Shown here one piece after another: positions 37,481-47,348 of a DNA stretch of 64,000 nucleotides (position 1 is the first letter of the stretch; every line of letters begins with the position of its first letter). The notes under the pieces were generated by a model that searched no databases, had not been told where the DNA came from, and worked only from the letters and a program-made list of their open reading frames with translations. A program made the position numbers and the translations under genes. Source of the stretch: an uncultured bacterium (GTDB taxonomy: Bacteria; Pseudomonadota; Alphaproteobacteria; CAJXXZ01; 1604HC); NCBI GenBank assembly GCA_913063285.1, contig CAJXXZ010000001.1:62001-126000 (forward strand), read 5' to 3'.

Positions 37481-37656
37481 ATAACGAAAATACCATTAAT
37501 AAGGAAGATATAAATCAAGAGTTAAACAAATTATATCAAACTCTTATAGCTGTTAAGGCTCAACATGCGCAGAGACAACTAAAAGATATTTCTATAATTA
37601 GAAAAACTAAAAGAATGATTGCCAGATTAAAAACTAAATTATCTCAAGCTCAATGA
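37477..37656 (+). CDS. rpmC: 50S ribosomal protein L29
   Basis: A 59-residue helical protein at the tunnel exit. The product reads LNKLYQTLIAVKAQH...IRKTKRMIARLKTKL, the L29 two-helix pattern. Start ATG overlaps the rplP stop (ATGA). This is the last gene of the block; rpsQ, which normally follows, lies 25 kb away on the other strand. Confidence 0.93.
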   Translation: MNNENTINKEDINQELNKLYQTLIAVKAQHAQRQLKDISIIRKTKRMIARLKTKLSQAQ

Positions 37657-38407
37657 GCTATAATTGCATAAAATAAAATATCTAGTGACTTAGTTAAAGA
37701 ATTTTTGAAACTTTAGTTGTAATACTGATGAATCTACGTAAATTAGAAATTTTTTACTCAATGTTATTGTTGATTAGTTGCTATATAATCTTAAAAAAAT
37801 ATATTTAATAAATCAATCTTTTTAGTAAAATTTATATAAAGTTAAGAAATGAAATACTATACTTAATCATTTAGAAAAAATATTCTTCGAATTTTACTCA
37901 AAATACCGTTTCTGAATTTCACTTGAAATAGTAATAAATTTATACGAATTAGAAATTTTTACTGAATATTAGCATTAATTAGCACTAATATAATTTCGAA
38001 AAAAATTTATTAGATATATTAACTTTTTTAGCAATAAATTCATTACTAAAAATTAAGTGATATACTTTTGCAATCATTTTTTGTGTATAATAATTGAAAA
38101 TTTGATATACTCATAATTGAAATCAGTTAAAATTAAAAAAATAAAATATTATTTTGAATTTATCATTATATTTCAATATAAATTCTCATTTTTGACACTA
38201 TCATCAATTTATATAGATTCACTTTTCATTAAAAATATATTTGATAAATAATCTTCATACTTATTAATAATAATTATTATTATAAAAATAAAATGCTTGT
38301 TAATATTTCAATATAATATATTAAATAATTTTGAATATGTATATATAATTTTAATTTACATAGATATAATTAAGTAAAAAACATTTGAAACAATTCAGCT
38401 TAACTTA
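37657..38407. other. AT-rich spacer with an imperfect repeat
   Basis: No gene is seen. Two stretches of about 160 bases, about 37710-37872 and 37925-38080, resemble each other. Both contain GAATTAGAAATTTTTACT-like sequence followed by ATATAAT, an A-run, TTATTA/ATATT, CTTTTTTAGTA and finally CTTAATCATTT-like sequence. They look like two decayed direct copies. Confidence 0.5.
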
Positions 38408-39272
38408 TCATCGTCCTAATAAATCTAAATCTTCAATATATGTACTTTTATTAGGTAATATAGATGCACTTTCTAGTAAAAATTTCTCTACTATACAACC
38501 TTTAGCATCACAAATCCAAGTACTATCACATTTTTCTCTAGCAGACCTTACACACTTTATATTAATTATTTCACCTTCTATTATTAAGTGTTCATAAGGT
38601 ACACTGAATTTATATACAGAAGTTTTAAGAAAATTTAATGTCACCATAATTAAATTAGCCACAAATTTACCAGCGGTTACTTCACCTGCAATTGTATATA
38701 CAGATAACATACAAAAAGCATTTTTTAAAACCTCATCATCAAATGAAAACAGATGTTGATGAAATAATGAACTCATTCTATTTAAATGAGAAGAATTAAA
38801 TTTTCCAACATGGGAAGCTGTCATATATTCTTTAATATTCACATTAAAATCTTCAATATTTAAATTCATAGTATCAATATAATCTTTGTTTTTTAAATAG
38901 TGATTCCACATATGTTTTAAAGCATGAAATAATTTAACATCAAATAACATCAGCTTCATATGAGGAGCTAATTCAGCTAATACATTTTTCAGTGAATTAT
39001 CACATGTGGTTGAATAATTATCTTCTTTTGGCTTTGCAAATCAATCATAACATTACCTTCATTAAAAGATTCAAAATTAAAAGATGTAAATCTATGATAT
39101 ATCCAATCTCCATAAAAATAAATACATTTATATCTTTCTTAGCACAGCTCATCAAATATCTAAAAGCATCTTCTTTTACATAAGTGTCTGGAACATATCT
39201 GAAAAAATTACTTTCTATATCTGACAAAACAAAATTAGGTATATCAGATCTAGAGAAGAATTTACGATTCAA
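38408..39272 (-). pseudogene. Broken gene of unknown function with two frameshifts
   Basis: Three coding-like segments lie on the minus strand in successive frames. The first is 39272 to about 39115 (ends ..CAKKDINVF), the second about 39118 to 39035 (YGDWIYHRFTSFNFESFNEGNVMIDL) and the third about 39035 to 38408 (AKPKEDNYSTTCDN..LAELAPHMKLMLFDVKL and on). The intact tail is 183 codons. Joining them gives about 285 residues. The family is not recognised, so the frameshifts are judged only from coding character across the joins. The tail could still be translated alone. Confidence 0.55.
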
Positions 39273-39443
39273 TTGCTAAAATTGTATTTGAGAAACTTAT
39301 GATTCATCATTTTCTTAAAAGGTTACTTTTTTTTCGAACTTCCATAACAAGAAGAAAAAAATACGCATATATTAATAATTTTTAGTAGTTTTGTGAATTT
39401 CATAGTTCATTATATCATATAAATTATATTTTAAAATATTATC

Positions 39444-40025
39444 TTACACATTACCATATTTTGTATAGCAGGATATATATAGTGAAAATATGTTTCCTAA
39501 AGAATTTAGTATATAGTTGTGTACTATTTTGTTTGCGCGAATTTTTTTCCAATATCTATTAATTAATATACTATGAGGTACTAAAGTTTTTACAGAAACT
39601 TTTGCTAATCCACTTTTTTCAAATCCTAACTTTCTTGCAGCTCCACGTGATAAATCTATAATTCTATTACAAGCAAATGGTCCTCGATCAGTTATTAATA
39701 CATAAATTGACTTTTTAGTTGATAATCGAGTTACTTTTACAATTGAAGGAATAGGTAATGTAGGATGAGCGGCAGTCATCTGTTCTTCATCAAATTTTAC
39801 TCCACCGGCAGTCATTCTTCCGTGAAATGGCTTGCCATAAAATGATGCTACTCCTTGTTTACAATACTCATAATGACTAGCTGTTGTAACATTAAATGAT
39901 CCAAAACTATTTTTAATTGAATATTTTTTTTGTTGAGCATATGAAACTGGAGTATAGTCTTCGTCATTATCATCTTCACAACCTGATAAAAATGTAACTA
40001 GTAATAACAGAGTAAGGTATCTCAT
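39444..40025 (-). CDS. rlpA: RlpA-like septal lipoprotein
   Basis: Lipoprotein signal with lipobox LSGC (Cys16), then an Asp/Glu-rich stretch and the double-psi beta-barrel domain (about 58-135). The domain reads GVASFYGKPFHGRMTAGG, TAAHPTLPIPSIVKV, ITDRGPF and RIIDLSRGAARKLG. Relatives bind or cut naked glycan strands at the division septum. The C-terminal SPOR domain of E. coli RlpA is absent; a short helical tail replaces it. Length 193. Confidence 0.88.
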   Translation of the reverse strand: MRYLTLLLLVTFLSGCEDDNDEDYTPVSYAQQKKYSIKNSFGSFNVTTASHYEYCKQGVASFYGKPFHGRMTAGGVKFDEEQMTAAHPTLPIPSIVKVTRLSTKKSIYVLITDRGPFACNRIIDLSRGAARKLGFEKSGLAKVSVKTLVPHSILINRYWKKIRANKIVHNYILNSLGNIFSLYISCYTKYGNV

Positions 40026-40103
40026 AATTTATTATACTATTTTATAAATACTAAAAAAAGAATTTATATTTTGTAAATATTAGTTTAGAATAAATTAAAT
40101 ACT

Positions 40104-40958
40104 ATGAAAATCAAATACTTGGTCAAATCTTCTGAAAATGGCTACACAATTCGTCAGTGGAGTAAATTACACTTTCCGCTATTATCATATCAAAAATTAC
40201 AACAACATTTACGTCAAAAAGATATTTTATCTCAACATGGTAAATTATCACCTCAGTCAATACTGCATACAAATGATGTGTTACATGTTTGGCAAAATAT
40301 AGCACAAAATAATAAATCAAATTTAAAAGAGTTACCCTTACACACATTTCAATTTGTTGAATCTCGTATAATAGAACAAACTGAAAATTTTATAGTAGTC
40401 AATAAACCTTATGATATTGCATCACAAGGAGGAACAAATATACATATATCTCTTATAGAAGTGGTAAATCAGTGGATTAATTATAAAAATATAGCTGAAA
40501 AAGCATATTTAGTTCATCGACTTGATAGATGCACAACAGGAGTAATGATTTTTGCATTAAATCGAAATGCCGCGACCGAATTTGGTGAAACAATTCATAA
40601 ATGGAAAAAAATATATACAGCTATTATTCCAAAATCTGAATTGCAGAATCAAACTAAAAAACATATGATTGAAGTACATGAACGGCAAATTGAAGCAATT
40701 ACATCTCATAAAATCATAAGATCTAATGAACAATACTCAATTATTGAATTATATCCAAAAACTGGACGTATGCATCAGCTAAGACAATATTGTGAACAAT
40801 ATCTACATCCAATAATAGGAGATGTAAGATACGGAAGTAAATACAAAGGCAAAATGCAGCTACACTGTACAAAAATATCATTTTCATTTTTAGGCAAAAC
40901 ATTTGAATTTGATGCACCAAAGCCAAATCATATGCAAAAGTTAATGAATACAATTTAA
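40104..40958 (+). CDS. RluC/RluD-type pseudouridine synthase
   Basis: Converts uridines of 23S rRNA to pseudouridine. An N-terminal S4-like region (about 15-70: LSYQKLQQHLRQKDI) is followed by the catalytic domain. This contains VNKPYDIASQGG, the catalytic Asp motif VHRLDRCTTGVMIF (Asp near 143) and the later KTGRMHQLRQ and IIGDVRYG motifs. The 284-residue length is slightly short. RluC or RluD specificity cannot be told from sequence alone. Confidence 0.9.
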   Translation: MKIKYLVKSSENGYTIRQWSKLHFPLLSYQKLQQHLRQKDILSQHGKLSPQSILHTNDVLHVWQNIAQNNKSNLKELPLHTFQFVESRIIEQTENFIVVNKPYDIASQGGTNIHISLIEVVNQWINYKNIAEKAYLVHRLDRCTTGVMIFALNRNAATEFGETIHKWKKIYTAIIPKSELQNQTKKHMIEVHERQIEAITSHKIIRSNEQYSIIELYPKTGRMHQLRQYCEQYLHPIIGDVRYGSKYKGKMQLHCTKISFSFLGKTFEFDAPKPNHMQKLMNTI

Positions 40959-40991
40959 TTGAATACTAAATATATAATCTGAAGCGTTTTT

Positions 40992-41215
40992 GAATTTAAT
41001 TTTGACATATAGAACACTGTATAACTTTTTCACGAGCTGTTGAAGCTTTTATCTTAGCTTAAAACATATCATCAATACGCATATTAAACTTTTTTACTAA
41101 CTATATTGACATATCAATATCATCTGAAGATGCAACATAAACCTATTTATCAGTAACCTAAACTTTTAACATAGACTGTATCAAAATTTAAAAGATTTGC
41201 ACTAATTATACTAGA
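40992..41215 (-). pseudogene. Decayed gene remnant ending in a CxxC motif
   Basis: One minus-strand frame reads like protein but is broken by about five stops. The pieces are ILIQSMLKV, VYVASSDDIDMSI, LVKKFNMRIDDMF and finally AKIKASTAREKVIQCSICQN before a terminal stop. The Cys-x2-Cys end and charge pattern look coding, so this is probably the C-terminal remnant of a lost gene. I do not recognise the family. Confidence 0.45.
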
Positions 41216-41658
41216 TGATATATCTCTTTCGTGTACACTTGATAAGTTTATTTTCATTTTTTGCAATTTTAATTAGATTCAAAACTAATTTTATCCGCAT
41301 TTTTATAAAATTTACAATATTTTCGATGCTTGTTTATATACTTTCTTTGCTTTTTGTATTTTGTATATTTTCGATATTTTTCTTTCTATTTCTTATCTGA
41401 AAATTACTTTTTTTTGACTTTAGCTACATTTTTCTATTTTCTTTATTATCACTATCATTTACATTTTTATCATTTGTTAAATTTACTTTTTGTAAATTTT
41501 GATTTGTATTAGTATTAATATTATTTTTTAGAAAAATTGTATAATAATTTAAATCATCAATAAAAATATTATTACTATTATTTTCTATATTACTATATAT
41601 TACTATCATTATGGTTTCTACTGTTTAAAGTGTGATTATTTATATTATATATTACAAA
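41216..41658. other. T-rich low-complexity spacer
   Basis: The plus strand here is mostly TTT and TAT runs. Short frames exist on both strands, but they encode only Phe/Tyr/Leu or Asn/Ile stretches and are not believable genes. Confidence 0.6.
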
Positions 41659-43713
41659 CTATATTGCAACATAAAAAAATAAAATCTCTTGTAATTTTGT
41701 AAATAATGCACAAATCTGATGCTTTTGATCATGTTTTTCAATAAAACAGAAATCGATAAAATTATGAATGGGTTTACACATTTTTTGTAATATTAAAACA
41801 TTATCTTGTAGTCGTAATTTATCACTCATTTTTTCATTCATATTGCAAAATGATTCATTTAATAAATCACTTAAATTTTGAAAAGTAATTTCATCTTGAA
41901 AAATTAAATCATATAGAGACTGCAAATTTATAGAAATATCATCACTATGACTTATATGAAATCCATTTAACCGATTGTATAAAGTGACAAAGGATGAATG
42001 TAGATCATCAAATAAAATATTTTGTAATTTATTAGATACATAAAGCCTGCAAGGTATAGCATATTTCATTGCAATAGTAATTACAAATGGCTTATAATTT
42101 AAATTTTCAAGATGTCTTTTAGAACACTGATCAATAAATGATATAAGTGATGATTTTTCAAGAGCTATGTCTTGTTCTTGATATAATTGATAAATATTTT
42201 TCTCAATATCAACAAGTGATACTTTACAATAAGGTAATAATTGTAAAATTTCATACACTAAACGACGCAATCCTAAAGGATCTGATGAACCTGTAGGCAT
42301 TTGACCCACTCCAAAAAAACCAACTAAAGTATCCATACGAGATGCAATACCGATTGCCGCACTTATATTACAAATTTTATTCTTAAGTTCTTTATCAAAT
42401 TGCTGTGTATTAAAATATAATTCAAAATTATCAATATTAGTATAATTACGAATGATTTGCGCAATCTCATATTTCTTAAAATGTTCAGCATATAATGCAG
42501 CAATTTCACCTTCTAATGAATCAAATTCATATACCGTTTTCATAGGTAAATCAATTTTATAATACTGTAAAGCCTTTTCACATAATATTAGTTGATCATC
42601 ATGATTCGTTATATTTTTATAAATATCTTGTAAAATATTTGGTACAAGCTTTTGTAAACGCATCTTTTGATCATAAACGAAGCCCAAGTTTTTATAAATT
42701 TCAATTTTTTGTAATATAGTATCATAATCTTTTAATGAACTATTACAATCTTCTGTCCAAAAGAAATTTGCATCATTAAAACGAGCTTCTAAAGTTAAAT
42801 TTGATTGATGAGCAAATACATCTTTATTTACATCATAATTTGCTACAGCAATAAATGCATCTGCTAATGTTTTTTTATTCATTAATGGCACATATTGCTG
42901 ATGCTGAACCATTACAGTTCGTCGAATAATTTCAGGTAGATTTGCAAAACTTTTTTTCATCTTTACCAAATATACATATGGCGCTTCAACTATGTAATTA
43001 ATCTCATTTATAACTTCATCAGCATCATCATGTAAGCTATAATTCGTATTCAGTAGTATCGTATCAATTTCTTTTTGTAATTTTTGTTTACGATGTTCGT
43101 GATTTGCATATCTACCAATATTTAATAGTTGACTTAAAGCGTGATTTGCAGATGTAGCTTCTATAATGTTACGAGTTAAAAGCGAATCAAACATAAATTT
43201 TGAGCTTTGCAAATCATACCAGTCAAAATTAATATGTTGATCATTCCAATAAGCTCCGATACATCTTACTGGTCTAGACCAATACACTTCACTATTCCAT
43301 CGCATTGAAGTAGACCAAGATAAACCATTTAAAATATATTTACATAAATTTGCAATTTCATTTTGTAAATTTAACATATCATACTTTTTTACAGCATAGT
43401 AAAAATTATCTTTTTCAAAGACAAATTGCATATCACAATTATTTTTATCAAGAAATTTATTTAAAATATTTTGTGAAACATGAGTGCGAGGTCCACGAAT
43501 AATTTCATCTTTTTGATGTAATGTTTGAGGTAAATTAGGTAGTTCTACCAACATTCTAATATGCGAAACATGTAAAATAACCTCAACTTCAACTTTATAT
43601 TTTGTGAACCAATCGTTGACTAATTGTGAAACTTGCTGTAAAACATTTTGCTGTGCTAAAACTGGAATTTCCTCATACATTACAAAAAAGAATAAATTAT
43701 TTTGATTATTCAT
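41659..43713 (-). CDS. glyS: Glycine--tRNA ligase, beta subunit
   Basis: Works with GlyQ as the alpha2-beta2 synthetase for tRNA-Gly; the beta chain binds the tRNA. The N-terminus (NNLFFFVMYEEIPVLAQQN) matches the family start, so I use the ATG at 43713, which has an AAGGTG ribosome site; the frame is open to 43752. The VGFFGVGQMPTGSSDPLGLRR motif appears near residue 480. About 684 residues, near normal. Overlaps glyQ by 8 bases. Confidence 0.94.
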   Translation of the reverse strand: MNNQNNLFFFVMYEEIPVLAQQNVLQQVSQLVNDWFTKYKVEVEVILHVSHIRMLVELPNLPQTLHQKDEIIRGPRTHVSQNILNKFLDKNNCDMQFVFEKDNFYYAVKKYDMLNLQNEIANLCKYILNGLSWSTSMRWNSEVYWSRPVRCIGAYWNDQHINFDWYDLQSSKFMFDSLLTRNIIEATSANHALSQLLNIGRYANHEHRKQKLQKEIDTILLNTNYSLHDDADEVINEINYIVEAPYVYLVKMKKSFANLPEIIRRTVMVQHQQYVPLMNKKTLADAFIAVANYDVNKDVFAHQSNLTLEARFNDANFFWTEDCNSSLKDYDTILQKIEIYKNLGFVYDQKMRLQKLVPNILQDIYKNITNHDDQLILCEKALQYYKIDLPMKTVYEFDSLEGEIAALYAEHFKKYEIAQIIRNYTNIDNFELYFNTQQFDKELKNKICNISAAIGIASRMDTLVGFFGVGQMPTGSSDPLGLRRLVYEILQLLPYCKVSLVDIEKNIYQLYQEQDIALEKSSLISFIDQCSKRHLENLNYKPFVITIAMKYAIPCRLYVSNKLQNILFDDLHSSFVTLYNRLNGFHISHSDDISINLQSLYDLIFQDEITFQNLSDLLNESFCNMNEKMSDKLRLQDNVLILQKMCKPIHNFIDFCFIEKHDQKHQICALFTKLQEILFFYVAI

Positions 43714-44551
43714 TTTCACCTTCAACATATAATTGTAAGCATAAATTTGCACACTTACGAGTTCTTTTAATTAACTGAGCTCTTTGCTGTACACTTAATT
43801 CGCCACCAGATTCAATCAAATTAAATGTATGACTTAATTTTAAAAACATTTCATAGGCGGCTAGATGTAATTTTTTTTTCAAAAGATTTTCTATTTCGAA
43901 CTCATATAGATCAAATTGTTTCTGTAAATACATTGCACTATATCCTTGAAATGCAGCCTTACTCCACTCATTTTCATAAAACATTCGTATATTTTCATAT
44001 TTTTCAGTACTGCTCCATAGTAAATCATTTACATGTGATTTATTTTGACTTATTAATGCAATTCTCTCTAAACCATATGCTAATTCTACCACAATTTCTT
44101 TTAATGGCTTACCTGCGATTTTTTGAAAATAAGTAAATTGTAACACTTCCATACTATTACATCTGACTTCCCATCCTAATCCTGAAGCGCCAAGACTTGG
44201 ACTTTGCCAGTTATCTTCTATAAAACGAATATCTTTATCTGGTATTGTTAAACCTATAGCGTTTAAACTTTCGATTGCAATTTGTTGTATATTATTAGGT
44301 ATTGGTCTTAAAATTACCTGAAATTGATGATGTTGATATACACGATTTGGATTTATGCCAAAACGAGCATCTTGTGGCCTTCTTGAAGGTTGTAGCATTG
44401 CAATTTTTACCAAATTTTGTTTTAAAACTCCAAAGATCACCGCTGGATGAAATGTTCCAGCACCCATCTCTATATCATAAGGAAATAAAATTTCGCATCC
44501 TTGTTTTTGCCAAAATTTTTGCAGTATATCAATCATTTCAGTAAATGACAC
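43706..44551 (-). CDS. glyQ: Glycine--tRNA ligase, alpha subunit
   Basis: Catalytic subunit of the heterotetrameric glycyl-tRNA synthetase. Clear family motifs are LQKFWQKQGCEILFPYD, GAGTFHPAV, QPSRRPQDARFGINPNR and HHQFQVILRP. I place the start at the GTG at 44551, giving SFTEMI.ILQKFW as in relatives; another GTG lies in frame at 44566. First gene of the glyQ-glyS operon. Confidence 0.95.
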   Translation of the reverse strand: MSFTEMIDILQKFWQKQGCEILFPYDIEMGAGTFHPAVIFGVLKQNLVKIAMLQPSRRPQDARFGINPNRVYQHHQFQVILRPIPNNIQQIAIESLNAIGLTIPDKDIRFIEDNWQSPSLGASGLGWEVRCNSMEVLQFTYFQKIAGKPLKEIVVELAYGLERIALISQNKSHVNDLLWSSTEKYENIRMFYENEWSKAAFQGYSAMYLQKQFDLYEFEIENLLKKKLHLAAYEMFLKLSHTFNLIESGGELSVQQRAQLIKRTRKCANLCLQLYVEGENE

Positions 44552-44635
44552 AATATACTTTAACACAGAAAATCACTAAAAACCATGAACTTAATTATAA
44601 CTATTTTAGTTTAAATTAAATGATTTTTTTAATGA

Positions 44636-45274
44636 TTAATTTGAATTTTGCTTATAATATTCGCATATATCTTTTAAAGTACATGATTCACATTTTGGAT
44701 TTCTAGCTGTACAAGTTCTACGTCCATGCCAAACAATCCAATGATGTGATTGTTGTGCATATTTAGCAGGAATATTTTTTATTAGATCTTTTTCTACAGC
44801 GTCGACTGTACTTCCATTACTTAAACCAATACGACGAGAGACGCGAAATACATGAGTATCTACAGGAAAAGCTGCTTGATTATAAATTACATTTAAAATT
44901 ACATTAGCTGTTTTTCGACCTACTCCTGGCAACTCAATTAATTTCTCTAAAGTATCAGGCACCTTTGAATCAAATTCATTTACAATTATTTCACTTAATT
45001 TAATGATGTTTTTAGCTTTATTTCGATACAGTCCGATTGTGTTTATATATTCAATCAAAGCATCATATCCTAGTTTTAACATATCTTTAGGATTAGATGC
45101 GACACTAAATAAAGCTGGAGTTATCATGTTTACTCTATCATCCTTTGATCTAGCTGAAAGTATGGCTGATACTAGTAGAGTGTAAGAATCTGTGTATTGT
45201 AATCCAGATTTTTCAGGCAAATCAGCTTTTGCAAGCCTTTCGCAAACTAATTCAGCAAAAGCGCGATTATTCAT
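44636..45274 (-). CDS. nth: Endonuclease III
   Basis: DNA glycosylase/AP lyase of base-excision repair for oxidised pyrimidines. The helix-hairpin-helix motif LPGVGRKTANV holds the catalytic Lys, FPVDTHVFRVSRR holds the catalytic Asp, and an iron-sulphur cluster motif C-x6-C-x2-C-x5-C closes the protein. Start placed at the ATG at 45274 (MNNRAFAEL), giving 212 residues; the frame is open to 45304. Confidence 0.95.
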   Translation of the reverse strand: MNNRAFAELVCERLAKADLPEKSGLQYTDSYTLLVSAILSARSKDDRVNMITPALFSVASNPKDMLKLGYDALIEYINTIGLYRNKAKNIIKLSEIIVNEFDSKVPDTLEKLIELPGVGRKTANVILNVIYNQAAFPVDTHVFRVSRRIGLSNGSTVDAVEKDLIKNIPAKYAQQSHHWIVWHGRRTCTARNPKCESCTLKDICEYYKQNSN

Positions 45275-45304
45275 AATTACATTAAAATATATCATACTTA
45301 TCAT

Positions 45305-45920
45305 ATATGTAAACTTACAAAAATATATTTTTCATAATTAAGTTATTAAAGCTTGATAATTTTGTATTAATTATAAATAACCGAATTATTGTATAAACAT
45401 AGAATCATTTTATGATATATGATCTTTTGATGATTATTTTATTCATATTCTCATTTAATTTTCTTATAAATGTTTTAAAATCACATACAACTTCTTACTA
45501 TTTTGCTTCTTAATGTATTATGAAAATGTACTTACTGCTGCTAAAAATATAAATCAGGTAATATTGCGCATAATTTATAATACTATTTATAAATATAATA
45601 CTAATTTTGTATTTTCAAAAGAATGAAGTGAAATAAAAAATTATTCTTTATACATTATATGAAATTTTGTTTTAATTGACTTTAATTAGCTTTATTCATC
45701 ATCATATACTAAAATTAAGTATATATAATGTAATGTAAGTGAAAAAAGTGTACTTGTATCATATAGTTGTAATACATTTTTAATTATACTGCTGAAATCA
45801 CATTTATTAATCATTTAGTCAATAAAATTATATGCAAAACTGAAAAGATAAGTATACATCATGTAAAATCAACACATATATCGAAAATTTTGTAATATTA
45901 AAATGTATGATTTTCACATT
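45305..45920. other. AT-rich spacer
   Basis: About 615 bases between nth and recO, both on the minus strand. No reading frame, RNA or repeat that I can support. Confidence 0.6.
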
Positions 45921-46445
45921 TTAGCTGTTTCTATATAAATTTTTCTTATAAATCATTTGTATCAATTGTGGTCTAAACTCACATTTTCCAAAATATATAT
46001 CTTTCATAATTTCTTGTAAATTTTTACTTTCTTGATGCATAAAAGTTTTGCGAATTGCATTTTCCCATTCAATCCAAACTTTAATAGCATTTTTCTCGAT
46101 ATTACTCAAACAATTTACAAATAAATCATATAAATCACACTGCTGTCTCTCTGGAATCATTTTACATAATTCGCAAATTGTCAGTAATGTCATGAGATGT
46201 AAAGAATTATTCCATAGCGAAATACCAACTGAAGCATGAGTTGTTTCAATTTTCCAACTACCAATATGTTCTGGTAATCTTGCCTTCCACTCAGCATAGA
46301 CATATGTACCAAGCATAGGCGTCCACTTACCTCGATATACACCTCTCCATTTGCCATTTTGCTTTGATAAAATATCTACAATATATTTTCTTTCATCCAT
46401 ATTTTGCACACGTACGATTAATCCATAATCAGTCCAAAAGATCAT
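45921..46445 (-). CDS. recO: DNA repair protein RecO, short form
   Basis: Loads RecA onto gapped DNA with RecR. The N-terminal OB-fold is typical of alphaproteobacterial RecO: WTDYGLIVRV, then GKWRGVYRGKWTPM and a Y-EWKARLPEHIGSWKIE block. The helical C-terminal domain is shortened: 174 residues instead of about 240, with no zinc-type Cys cluster. It may be partly eroded, but the frame is intact. Confidence 0.82.
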   Translation of the reverse strand: MIFWTDYGLIVRVQNMDERKYIVDILSKQNGKWRGVYRGKWTPMLGTYVYAEWKARLPEHIGSWKIETTHASVGISLWNNSLHLMTLLTICELCKMIPERQQCDLYDLFVNCLSNIEKNAIKVWIEWENAIRKTFMHQESKNLQEIMKDIYFGKCEFRPQLIQMIYKKNLYRNS

Positions 46446-46527
46446 TTATAAAATATTCTTCTCATATTTATCACTAAAGCAAAATATTATGTATAGCAGC
46501 ATATAAATACATATTTTTATATAATTT

Positions 46528-47259
46528 TTAATATAAAGCATTTTCTTTGCTAGTTTTTTGAAATGTTTTTGTATCGCATTTTTTTACAATAATGACACAA
46601 TATGATGATAAATTATCAGTTAATGTACAACATCCTGAAATTACTACACTATCTTCTGGTATATATCCATATTCAAGCTGATTTCCATTTGAATCAAAGA
46701 TTTTTGTACTTGCTGTAAGAGTTACTCCAGCTGCAATACGAGAATTTTTTCCAATACGTAATCCTTCCGAAATAACACAATTTGCTCCTATAAATACATT
46801 ATTTTCTATAATAACAGGAACAGCTCCTACTGGCTCTAAAACGCCAGCAATTACTGTATTTGATGAAATATGACAATTTGAACCAATATAAGCACATGAA
46901 CCTACAGTAACTCCGCTATCAATCATAGTTTTTGACATAATTTGAGCTCCAATATTTATAAAACTAGGCATAATCACAACATTATCATCAATGTAACATC
47001 CTCGTCGTACTATTGCTCCTGGTACGATTCTTATTTTACGTGTTGTAAAATCATCTTGATTTAAATTTAATAAATCAATTTTATCGTAATACTTCATCAA
47101 ATTATCATTCATCAAAACAGCATTTTTTCTAAAAAGTTCTATAATCTTTTGTTTGACACCTTCATTTACCTGCCATACATCATTCTTTTTTTCAACCGCA
47201 GTCAAAGTTCTATTTTCTAGTTTTTCAAGAGTTTCAATGTTTGAATTAGTTTTAAGCAT
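46528..47259 (-). CDS. dapD: 2,3,4,5-tetrahydropyridine-2,6-dicarboxylate N-succinyltransferase
   Basis: Transfers succinyl from succinyl-CoA in the DAP/lysine pathway, supplying meso-DAP for peptidoglycan. The N-terminal helices (WQVNEGVKQKIIELFRKNAV) are followed by a left-handed beta-helix: RIVPGAIVRRG.YI, VVIMPSFINIGA, IDSGVTVGSCAYIGSN, IENNVFIGANC and SEGLRIGKNSRIAAGV. 243 residues, about 30 shorter than usual, mostly at the N-terminus. Divergent from glmS. Confidence 0.95.
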   Translation of the reverse strand: MLKTNSNIETLEKLENRTLTAVEKKNDVWQVNEGVKQKIIELFRKNAVLMNDNLMKYYDKIDLLNLNQDDFTTRKIRIVPGAIVRRGCYIDDNVVIMPSFINIGAQIMSKTMIDSGVTVGSCAYIGSNCHISSNTVIAGVLEPVGAVPVIIENNVFIGANCVISEGLRIGKNSRIAAGVTLTASTKIFDSNGNQLEYGYIPEDSVVISGCCTLTDNLSSYCVIIVKKCDTKTFQKTSKENALY

Positions 47260-47348
47260 TTACTTATAATATATTTTTAAATATTACATTACAACAATAT
47301 AATATTAATAATCTGTACATATACGATAAAAAATGTTATAAATTTTAT

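Noticed and set aside
38992-39183. 63-codon plus-strand frame
   Set aside because: Antisense to the minus-strand pseudogene and without coding features.
40992-41215. Stop-codon recoding to explain the in-frame stops
   Set aside because: TAA and TAG end many intact genes here and the stops occur only in this remnant, so decay is the simpler reading.
41215-41609. Three overlapping ~60-codon frames
   Set aside because: Low-complexity T-rich DNA; the peptides are Phe/Tyr or Asn runs without start signals.
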